Part shown: in pieces, positions 35,053 to 42,862 of the stretch
Position numbering within the stretch: the stretch's first letter is position 1
Layout of the letters: each line of letters begins with the position of its first letter
Assembly (NCBI GenBank): GCA_036004685.1
Contig: DASYRE010000054.1
Location: 124,001-188,000 of the forward strand
Direction: 5' to 3'
Length of the DNA: 64,000 nucleotides
DNA from: Candidatus Polarisedimenticolia bacterium
GTDB taxonomy: Bacteria > Acidobacteriota > Polarisedimenticolia > Gp22-AA2 > AA152
Translations under genes and position numbers: made by a program
The notes under the pieces: model-generated
Told to the model about the DNA's origin: nothing
Seen by the model: only the letters and a program-made list of their open reading frames with translations
Databases searched by the model: none

Positions 35053-36705
35053 GTGTCGTCCGCACCGGATGAGCAACCCCTCGCATCCGGAGTGTGGCTC
35101 CCGGCGCTGGAAAAATTCGCCGCCGTCACCGGATTGACCGTCCAGCTCTACGATGCGGGCGGGAAGCTCGCCTTCGGTCCCATCGGCCCTAATCCCCTGT
35201 TTCAGTTGCTGAAGGGATACGAGCCCGGCATCTTCGAGGAATGCGCGCGGCGCTGTCTGGAACAGGACGTCGATCGCTCGCCCATCGCCCTCCGAACCGC
35301 CCAAGGATTAGGCGTCGTCGGAGTCTGTCTGAAGCGCGGGGAGAAACCCCGTGCCTCCATCGTCGGCGGGTACGTGCTCGTGGATTTCCTGAACCAGTTC
35401 GCGATCCAGGAATTGGCTCGGGAATCCGGAGTGGCTTTTGCGCGGGCCTGGGAGGTTTCACGCCGGGAACGGCCGGTGCCGGAGCGCCGCTTGGTGCTGG
35501 TCGGAGAGCTCTTGCGAATCCTCGGAGACGCGCTTCTGCGAGAGGACCATCGCATCAGTCTCGATGAAGAAACGATGAGGCTCAGCGAGAAGACGGCGGT
35601 CGCGAAAGACGACTTCCTGGCCGTGCTCTCCCATGAATTGCGCTCGCCGCTCACCCCGATCATCGCCTGGGCCCACATCCTGAAGGCCGGAGGGGATCCG
35701 CTTCGGGCGGCGGACGTGATCGAGCGCAACGCCCTGCTTCAGGCCCGCCTCGTCGAGGACCTCCTGGACGTGAACCAAGTCATGCGAGGCAAGACACCGT
35801 TGGACCTCCAGCCGCTCGATATCCGAGGAGCTCTGGGCTCCGCCGTGGCCGCGATCGCGCAGGCTGCGGAACAAAAGAGGATTCGGCTGGAGTTCTCCGG
35901 AGGGGAGAAACCCGTGCTCGTCCGCGCCGACGCGGGCAGGCTCCAGCAGATCCTCACGAACGTTCTCTCCAACGCTCTGAAATTCACTCCTCCGACCGGC
36001 AGCATCCACGTGCTCCTCGCCCGGGAAGCGGACCAGGCGGTCGTGACGATCACCGACACGGGCAAGGGAATCGCCGCCGAGTTCCTGCCGTTCGTTTTCG
36101 ATCTGTTTCGCCAACAGGAAGAAGGCACGCGGCGGCAATACTCGGGGCTCGGCGCCGGACTCGCCATCGTCCGGCGGCTGGTCGAGGCTCATCAAGGGAA
36201 GGTCGCCGTTTCGAGCCCCGGAATGGGACTGGGCACGAGCGTGCGGCTGGTACTGCCCCTCGCGGTGGGGACGGAGACGGCGAGCGCCATCATGCACGAC
36301 ACGGAGGTCTCCTCTTCGGCACGCTTGGACAACCTCAGTATCCTCCTGGTCGAGGATGCCGAGGACGTGCGGGAGGCGACGGAACTGGTCTTGAAGGGTC
36401 TCGGAGCCGCCGTCCGGAGCGCCCCCAACGGCCAGAAAGGCCTGGCTCTGGCGGCCAGCAGTTATTTCGACATCGTGCTGTGCGATTTGCGCATGCCCGA
36501 CATGGACGGATTCGAGTTCATCCGGAAGCTTCACCGGAGCTCGCGTCTAGTCTACTTGCCCGTCGTGGCCCTGACCGCGCTCGCCAGCCAAGCAGACCAT
36601 GAGCGGACCCGAGATGCAGGCTTCCTGGCTCACATCGACAAACCCTTCAACGCAGCTCGGATCGTGCAGGCCGTAACCGGCGCTCTGGCCGCGCAGACGC
36701 ACTAA
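35053..36705 (+). CDS. PocR-domain hybrid histidine kinase
   Basis: A 550-residue cytosolic sensor kinase. Order: PocR-type sensory domain (about 10-160, LPALEKFAAVTGLTVQLYD to RASIVGGYVL), HisKA with His194 in LSHELRSPLTPI, HATPase_c (about 295-415; NVLSNALKF, DTGKGI, SGLGAGLAIV) and a receiver domain (about 430-545) with phospho-acceptor Asp478 in LCDLRMPD. No membrane segment. GTG 35053 with GAGGTGA upstream is chosen; an ATG at 35029 would overlap the KaiC gene by 20 bp. The coding regions are 4 bp apart, so KaiC and kinase are translationally coupled. PocR domains sense small hydrophobic or hydroxylated molecules. Confidence 0.9.
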   Translation: MSSAPDEQPLASGVWLPALEKFAAVTGLTVQLYDAGGKLAFGPIGPNPLFQLLKGYEPGIFEECARRCLEQDVDRSPIALRTAQGLGVVGVCLKRGEKPRASIVGGYVLVDFLNQFAIQELARESGVAFARAWEVSRRERPVPERRLVLVGELLRILGDALLREDHRISLDEETMRLSEKTAVAKDDFLAVLSHELRSPLTPIIAWAHILKAGGDPLRAADVIERNALLQARLVEDLLDVNQVMRGKTPLDLQPLDIRGALGSAVAAIAQAAEQKRIRLEFSGGEKPVLVRADAGRLQQILTNVLSNALKFTPPTGSIHVLLAREADQAVVTITDTGKGIAAEFLPFVFDLFRQQEEGTRRQYSGLGAGLAIVRRLVEAHQGKVAVSSPGMGLGTSVRLVLPLAVGTETASAIMHDTEVSSSARLDNLSILLVEDAEDVREATELVLKGLGAAVRSAPNGQKGLALAASSYFDIVLCDLRMPDMDGFEFIRKLHRSSRLVYLPVVALTALASQADHERTRDAGFLAHIDKPFNAARIVQAVTGALAAQTH

Positions 36706-36740
36706 GTCTCTCCTCGCGGACGGATGCCGATGCAGGAGGC

Positions 36741-39700
36741 TCAGGGACACGGGGGGATCGCTGCATCCCGGCCGGCGCCGTAGGTGCCGATCCCACAGGA
36801 GTTGCGAGCCCGGGCGAGGTACCAGTAGGTGGTGCTCGCGGCAGGAGCGGCTCGCGAGTCGGGGAAGCTGTTTGGGCCGGAGGGCTGGAGACACGACGCG
36901 GCGGACAGACCCGTCGAGCCGGGAGGACTCGTGAACGTGCCCCCCACCAGATCATAAATGGTCTCGGATCCCGCGGGCGTGCTCTGGGAGGTCCACGTGA
37001 CGGTCGTCGGGTTTCCAGTGAGAACGGCCAAGCCTGAGACCTCCGACGGAACCCCCCAAACTTGTGGATCCGTGTCGAGGCAATCGCCGCCCACGGAGAC
37101 GAACCCCGGGAGTGGGATCGACTCGCAGGTGGTCTGCGCCGTCTGCGGGTCTCCGAAGTGATCCAGATCCCGATCAAGGTAGTAGATATAGTAAGTCCCG
37201 CATTGCCGGCAGTAACGCCCCCCCGTCCCGAGAGGACCCTGATTGAAGCCTCCCCAGACGAGCATTTCGGTGCCCGCCCAGACGGCCCTAGAATCGTATC
37301 GAGGGTACGGTAGGTTCGATCCCGTCCCGGTGGGCGTCCAAGTGTCGTTCGACGGATTGTAACGCCCGCCGGTGTTCAACGCATTGGGGCTGGAGTACCC
37401 TCCCCAGACAATCATCTCGCCGTTCCCCCATACCGCGGTGTGAGACAGTCGACCGGCCGGTACCCCAGTTCCCGTACCTGTAGGATTCCAAGTGTTCGAG
37501 GAGGGATTGTAGCGGCCCCCCGTGTTGCTCGCGGGCCCCGAGCTCCCCCAGACGATCACTTCGGAGCCGGTCCAGACCGCCGTGTGTCCATCGGGGCTGG
37601 AGGGAGCGCCGGACGTGCTGACGGCGGCCCATGAATCGGAGCCCGGATCGTACCGCCCGCCGGTCGTCTCCGGCGTTCCGCTTCCGCTCCCGCCCCAGAC
37701 GAACATCCTGTTTCCGGTCCAGGTCGCGGTGTGGCCGGAACGGGCGCTAGGAAGGTTTGCCCCGACGCCGGTCGGAACCCATCCGTCCGAGGCGGGACTG
37801 TAGCGGCCTCCGGAATTCACGGGCGATGGAGAAGAATTGGTCCCTCCCCAGACGATCATCTCCGTCCCGGTCCAGATGGCGGAGTGGCCGACGCGAGCCA
37901 CGGGAAGGTTCGTCCCGGCTCCCGTGGGGAACCACGAGTCGCTGGTCGGGTTGTAGCGCCCTCCCGAGCTCAGTCTCGTTCCGAAGGTGTCCATGCCGCC
38001 CCAGACGATCATCTCGGTGCCAGTCCACACCTCAGTCTGAAAGGTCCGGCCTTCCGGGACGGCGCCTGGCGCGCTGTTCGTGGCGCTCCACGCGTCGGTC
38101 GCCGGCACGTAGCGCCCGCCGGTGCTGACGTAGTTGCCACCGGTAGCTGCTCCTCCCCACACGATCATCTCGGACCCTGTCCAGATTGCGGAATGATTGA
38201 ACCGAGGCGTGGGAGAAGGAGCCCGGCTCGTCGGAACCCAGCTGTCGCTGGCCGGGTCGTACCGGCCGCCTGAATCGAATACGGTGGTGCCGCTGCCGCC
38301 CCAGACGATCATCTCGGTGCCGGTCCAGACCCCGGTGTGCTTATCCCGCGAGGCGGGCGCGCCCGTCAGGTTCGTCGTGACGTAGGTGTCGCTGGAAGGG
38401 TCGTACCGGAATCCGAGATTCGTGGGGCCTGGGTTGGGAGGGGAGCTCGAATAGCCGCCCCAGACGATCATCCTGGAACCGGTCCAGACGGCGGCGTGGC
38501 TCACGTCAGAATACAGGGGTGTGTTCAGGGTGCTCCAGGTGTCGGAGCCCGGGTTATAGCGGGCGCCGCCGATCGGGTCCCCCGCTTGGGCGGTTCCCCC
38601 GAAAATGATCATCTGGGTCCCCGTCCACACAGCCGTGTGATTGAATCGTGCCGAGGGCAGGTTGACCCCCGTGCTCGTGGTGCTCCAGGTGTTGGTGCTC
38701 GGGACGTAACGACCGCCCGTGTTGAGCTCGGTGATGTCGATCCCTCCCCAAACGATCATCTCGGAGCCCGTCCAGACAGCCGAATGGGAACGCCTCCGTC
38801 CGGGCGGTCCCGTACCGGCGAAAATGCCGATCCAAGTGTCGCTCGAGGGATCGTACCTCCCCCCATCATTCAGCCTGGCCCCACCATATCCTCCCCAGAC
38901 GATCATCTCGGAGCCGGTCCAGACGGCGGTGTGGTCCATTCGGACGGTCGGGGCGATGCCCGCTGTGCTATTCGTGGCGGTCCAGGTGTCGGTCGACGGA
39001 TCGTATCTTCCCCCGGTGTTCAGGAAGCTCGCGCCGGGGCCGGCGCCTCCCCAGACAATCATCCGCGTGCCCGTCCAGATCGCCGTGTGATCTATGCGCG
39101 CCGTGGGCGCATTGAGGGGATTCATCGGCGTCCAAGTGTCGGTCGCAGGGTTGTAACGGAGGCCGGAGTTCAGCAGCGCTGAATTGACGTCTTCCCCCCC
39201 CCATATCAGCATCTCACTGCCGGTCCAAACCGCAGCGTGCAGGAATCGGGCATTCGGCCCAAAGGCGATCGGCGTCCAGGTATCGTCCGCACAGGTCGGG
39301 GAATCCACCGCCACGGTTTGAACGTCTTCTTCCTCGGGCGAGAGATCCGCATCGAGACTGCGACGCTCCTGGCTCCACCAGGTTTCGAAGGGCGTCTTCC
39401 TCCAGCTGAGAGCCCCCACCCGCATCGAATCGGCGTCCTGCGCGATCACCGCCTTCGCAAAAAAGGAGTTCTCGTCCTCTTGAAGAGGGCCGAATCGTCC
39501 CTGCGGCAGTTCGGCGAGATTGGCTGGCCGCTGCTGAGCGGCCGGTGCCGGATCGAGGCCCATCTCGAGCCACGTGCTCTGGACCTGGGTCTCGTATTCC
39601 TCGGGATCCAACGAGATCTCCTTGCCTTTGGCGGTGAAGTCTCCAGGATCCCGGCCCGTGGGGCGCGACCGCCAGGTGACCTCATGATACCCGGCGCCGT

Positions 39701-40292
39701 CCGGCGGCTCCGCGCTCAGAGCACGATGCCGGGCCAGAGCCTGCTGGGCTTCTGCGCGCAGGGGACCATGCACGCGGTCATCGAAGGAGTACCAGTTCCT
39801 GAACAGCCGGTCCGCCAGGATCGGACGCGCGAGACATTCGGCGATGAGGAACGGGTCATTGCGCAGGGCCGCGAAAACTTCGCGCAGCACTTCCGGCTGC
39901 CGGCTGTTCTTGGCCATCCGCCCCATCTCGGAGTGCAGCTGCGTGGCGATCAGCGGGCGGCCCCAGAGCTTCTCGAGGGCGTTCGATTTCTTCAGGTATT
40001 CGGTGACTCTCTCACGAATCACCGAGTCGGGCAGGACCTCTTCGAGAGCCGGCTTCGGGCCCGGGTTCTCCTTGGGCCAGATCCGGTGGCGCCAAAAGAC
40101 TTCCTCGATCGCCTTCTGGGCGGCAACCCGCGCATCGAAGGAAAGGACGCGACGGCTCGCTTCTTCTTTCGGTGGATTGAGAGACGCTGCGCCGCTGCCC
40201 TCGAGGGCCGGGAGCGTAAGCAAGAGCGCCGTCAGCCAACCGATGAGCCAGCGGATGAGAGGGAAGAGAAGGGAGTGCCTCTCGAGCTGCAT
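36741..40292 (-). CDS. Large secreted protein with 14 kelch-type repeats
   Basis: A 1183-residue exported protein. After a signal/anchor helix (about 10-33) comes a helical N-terminal domain (45-340) of unknown type. From about 345 to 1020 there are 14 kelch-like repeats of 45-50 residues built on the pattern H-x-A-V-W-T-G-x-E-M-I-V-W-G-G followed by G-G-R-Y-x-P-x-S-D-T-W; 14 blades would fit two seven-bladed propellers. The C-terminus has a D-x-D-x-D-x-x-G metal-loop segment (YLDRDLDHFGD) and an Ig/FN3-like end. ATG 40292 follows GGAGG. The repeats are similar to one another but not identical at DNA level. Role unknown; carbohydrate or cell-surface binding is plausible. Confidence 0.87.
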   Translation of the reverse strand: MQLERHSLLFPLIRWLIGWLTALLLTLPALEGSGAASLNPPKEEASRRVLSFDARVAAQKAIEEVFWRHRIWPKENPGPKPALEEVLPDSVIRERVTEYLKKSNALEKLWGRPLIATQLHSEMGRMAKNSRQPEVLREVFAALRNDPFLIAECLARPILADRLFRNWYSFDDRVHGPLRAEAQQALARHRALSAEPPDGAGYHEVTWRSRPTGRDPGDFTAKGKEISLDPEEYETQVQSTWLEMGLDPAPAAQQRPANLAELPQGRFGPLQEDENSFFAKAVIAQDADSMRVGALSWRKTPFETWWSQERRSLDADLSPEEEDVQTVAVDSPTCADDTWTPIAFGPNARFLHAAVWTGSEMLIWGGEDVNSALLNSGLRYNPATDTWTPMNPLNAPTARIDHTAIWTGTRMIVWGGAGPGASFLNTGGRYDPSTDTWTATNSTAGIAPTVRMDHTAVWTGSEMIVWGGYGGARLNDGGRYDPSSDTWIGIFAGTGPPGRRRSHSAVWTGSEMIVWGGIDITELNTGGRYVPSTNTWSTTSTGVNLPSARFNHTAVWTGTQMIIFGGTAQAGDPIGGARYNPGSDTWSTLNTPLYSDVSHAAVWTGSRMIVWGGYSSSPPNPGPTNLGFRYDPSSDTYVTTNLTGAPASRDKHTGVWTGTEMIVWGGSGTTVFDSGGRYDPASDSWVPTSRAPSPTPRFNHSAIWTGSEMIVWGGAATGGNYVSTGGRYVPATDAWSATNSAPGAVPEGRTFQTEVWTGTEMIVWGGMDTFGTRLSSGGRYNPTSDSWFPTGAGTNLPVARVGHSAIWTGTEMIVWGGTNSSPSPVNSGGRYSPASDGWVPTGVGANLPSARSGHTATWTGNRMFVWGGSGSGTPETTGGRYDPGSDSWAAVSTSGAPSSPDGHTAVWTGSEVIVWGSSGPASNTGGRYNPSSNTWNPTGTGTGVPAGRLSHTAVWGNGEMIVWGGYSSPNALNTGGRYNPSNDTWTPTGTGSNLPYPRYDSRAVWAGTEMLVWGGFNQGPLGTGGRYCRQCGTYYIYYLDRDLDHFGDPQTAQTTCESIPLPGFVSVGGDCLDTDPQVWGVPSEVSGLAVLTGNPTTVTWTSQSTPAGSETIYDLVGGTFTSPPGSTGLSAASCLQPSGPNSFPDSRAAPAASTTYWYLARARNSCGIGTYGAGRDAAIPPCP

Positions 40293-40530
40293 TAGAACCT
40301 CCACTGACAGCCGGACGCCCGGGGCCGGGTTCCTCTTTGCATGGGGGGATTGAGCTGGTCCGAACCTACTCCTCGGCGACCGATCCTGTCAAGAGTTGGA
40401 AGCTGGAACGCCTGCTGCTTACCGTGCTCCAAGCGCCCGGCACTCAGGCGCGGATTGATCTGCACCGCACCGAACGCCCAGGAGAGTCGCCGGAGATCGC
40501 GGATCGCCGCGACGGCGCGCGGTGATTCCG

Positions 40531-40560
40531 TTGACAGTATTCGCGGCGCTGCGGTAGAGT
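40531..40560 (+). promoter_or_regulatory. Sigma-70 promoter of the OPT transporter
   Basis: TTGACA (40531-40536, exact consensus) and TAGAGT (40555-40560) are 18 bp apart; the ATG is 50 nt downstream. The rest of the 40293-40530 gap shows no gene or structure that I recognise. Confidence 0.65.
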
Positions 40561-40610
40561 TCGCCGGACCTATCCGTCTCATTCCACGCGTCTCGGAGGG
40601 ACCCGACTCC

Positions 40611-42668
40611 ATGGCGAAGCCAGAGAGCTCTCAGCCAGCCAGCGGCCGCCGATACCAGCCGTTCGTTCCCACGTCGATGGAGATGCCCGAGTTCACGCTG
40701 AGGGCGGTGCTCCTCGGGATCGCTATGACGCTCATCCTGGGGGCCGCCAACGCCTATCTTGGGCTGCGCGCCGGGATCACGATCGCCGCGACTTACCCCG
40801 CGGCGGTCATGAGCATGGCGATCCTCGGGCGGCTCGGGCGCGGGTCGATCCTGGAGGAGAACATCGCGCGGACCGCGGGGTCGATCGGCGAGTCGGTGGC
40901 GGCGGGGGCGATCTTCACGCTGCCGGCCTTCGTCCTCGCCGGCGTCTGGCCCTCCTTCAGCGCCAAGGACGCTTACTGGAAGTCGACCGCCCTCATGCTG
41001 GTCGGAGGAATCCTCGGCGTCCTGTTCGTGTCGCTGGTGCGCCGCGTGATGGTGGAGGATCCGGACCTGCCGTTCCCGGAGTCGGTCGCCGCCGGCGAGA
41101 TCCATAAGGCCGGGCAGCGTGGCGGGCAGGCCGCGAAGTACCTCTTCTACAACATGGGATTCGGCGCTTTGATCTTCTTCCTCGGCGCCGTTCGGCTGTT
41201 CGCGGCGGGGAAGGAGGTCTTCCTGAAGATCGGCAGGCTCGGGACGAGCACGCTGCGGCTCGGCCCCGCCGCCTCCAAGGACGTCCTGGCCACCGGGGGG
41301 GTGACCAAGTTTTCGGCGCCGAGCATCAGCCCCGCTTACGTCGGCGTCGGCTACATCATCGGACCGACTCTGGCGGCGCTCAACTTCTCGGGCGGCGTCC
41401 TCGCCTGGGGACTCCTGATTCCGCTGCTGCTCTACTTCCTCGGACCCCAGATCCAGACTTTCCTGCCGCCCGGGGCGGAGATGGAGGCCTGGGACGGACC
41501 GGCGACGGCCGTCTGGCGCTACATCGTCCGGCCGATCGCGGTGGGCGGGATGCTGGTCGGGGCGGCCAACACGATGTATCGAATGCGCAAGAACCTGTTC
41601 GGCGGACTGGCCCGCGCCTTCGGGGAGCTGCGCGGCGGGGCGCAGGAGCCCGCCGCGGTGGCCCGGACGGAGCGTTACATGAGCTCGAAGACGGTCTTCT
41701 CGCTCATCGGGGTGACCTTCATCCTGATGGTGGGACTGTACATCTATCTCTCGGGATTGGTCGGAGGGGGGATCGTCGCCGCCATCGTGATGATCGTCGC
41801 CGCCTTCTTCTTCGCCACCGTCTCGGGGTACCTGGTGGGGATGATCGGCTCGACCAACAACCCGATCTCCGGCCTCACGCTCTCGACGCTGATCATCGCC
41901 GCCCTGCTGATGACGTCGATGGGCGTCGCCGGCGCGAGCGGCGTGGTCGCCGTGCTCGGCGTGGCGGCCGTGGTCTGCGTCTCTTCCGCGGTGGCGGGCG
42001 AGCTGCTCCAGGACTTCAAGGTCGGCTACATCCTCGGCGGGACGCCGCGCACGATCCAGATCGTCGAGCTGATCGCGGTGGCGTGCGCCAGCCTGGTGAT
42101 GTTCTTCCCGGTGATGATCCTGCATTACGGCAACATCAGCGCCGGCGGGATAGGGTTCGGCGATCCGGCGCTGCCCGCCCCCCAGGCGGGGCTGATGGCG
42201 TCGCTGGCGCAGGGGATCGTCCAGGGACAAATGGCCTGGCCGCTGGTGGTCGTCGGCATCCTGATGGGAATCGTGATGATCATGCTCCAGGTTCGCAGCC
42301 CGATGCTGGTGGCGGTGGGGATGTACCTGCCGCTGGACACGACCTTCGCGATCTTCGTGGGCGGCGTGATCCGGTGGATCACTGACAGCCTGGCGACAAG
42401 GCGGGGCTACAATTCCGCCCAGCGAATCCGGGTGGAGAACGTCGGCATCCTGATCGCTTCCGGCCTGATCGCCGGCGAGGCGCTCGTCGGGTTGGTGACC
42501 GCGGGATACGCCTTCTTCATGAAAAAGCCGCTCCCCGGCTTCTTCGAGAATCCTTCCTACCTCGTGGGGCTGGGCGTCCTCGCGGTGATGGGCTGGACGA
42601 TGATCGGGATTCCGCTGCGCAACGCCGGGAGCCCCGACGAGCCGGCGCCTCCGGCCGCGATGATGTAG
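40611..42668 (+). CDS. OPT family oligopeptide transporter
   Basis: A 685-residue inner-membrane protein with about 14-16 helices, of the oligopeptide transporter family, which moves peptides or metal-chelator complexes with protons. The N-terminal family motif GAANAYLGLRAGITIAATYP and later NPISGLTLSTLI and RSPMLVAVGMYLPL are characteristic. ATG 40611 is about 10 nt after GGAGGG. It has its own promoter and no operon partner. The bacterial clade is close to the YSL/iron-siderophore-type transporters, but the substrate cannot be read. Confidence 0.94.
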   Translation: MAKPESSQPASGRRYQPFVPTSMEMPEFTLRAVLLGIAMTLILGAANAYLGLRAGITIAATYPAAVMSMAILGRLGRGSILEENIARTAGSIGESVAAGAIFTLPAFVLAGVWPSFSAKDAYWKSTALMLVGGILGVLFVSLVRRVMVEDPDLPFPESVAAGEIHKAGQRGGQAAKYLFYNMGFGALIFFLGAVRLFAAGKEVFLKIGRLGTSTLRLGPAASKDVLATGGVTKFSAPSISPAYVGVGYIIGPTLAALNFSGGVLAWGLLIPLLLYFLGPQIQTFLPPGAEMEAWDGPATAVWRYIVRPIAVGGMLVGAANTMYRMRKNLFGGLARAFGELRGGAQEPAAVARTERYMSSKTVFSLIGVTFILMVGLYIYLSGLVGGGIVAAIVMIVAAFFFATVSGYLVGMIGSTNNPISGLTLSTLIIAALLMTSMGVAGASGVVAVLGVAAVVCVSSAVAGELLQDFKVGYILGGTPRTIQIVELIAVACASLVMFFPVMILHYGNISAGGIGFGDPALPAPQAGLMASLAQGIVQGQMAWPLVVVGILMGIVMIMLQVRSPMLVAVGMYLPLDTTFAIFVGGVIRWITDSLATRRGYNSAQRIRVENVGILIASGLIAGEALVGLVTAGYAFFMKKPLPGFFENPSYLVGLGVLAVMGWTMIGIPLRNAGSPDEPAPPAAMM

Positions 42669-42750
42669 ATAGTAAGAAGGAAAGCGCTAGACTGCTCACG
42701 ATTCCGAGTGTCACGTCCCGGAAGTGACCTTAACCTCGCGGGCGGCGGCC

Positions 42751-42830
42751 GAATTCGGGGCAGTTTGGACCCGGCGGCTGAAACCCGCCGCGGGTCCACC
42801 TGCCTGGGATAGCGGGAATCCGGAGGCGCG
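42751..42830. repeat. Dispersed hairpin repeat, copy B
   Basis: Copy of the element at 16155-16230. The 32-bp core is 42764-42795, with 30 of 32 identities. It lies between the OPT gene and the 2-oxoglutarate dehydrogenase gene. A short hairpin GTCAC/GTGAC lies just upstream (42710-42726). Confidence 0.7.
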
Positions 42831-42862
42831 AGACGGGACGAACGATCGTGACGGTTTGAGCC

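Noticed and set aside
32721-36705. Idea that the KaiC cassette is an island inserted at tRNA-Ser
   Set aside because: The tRNA 3' end faces away from the cassette and no repeated tRNA end or integrase is seen.
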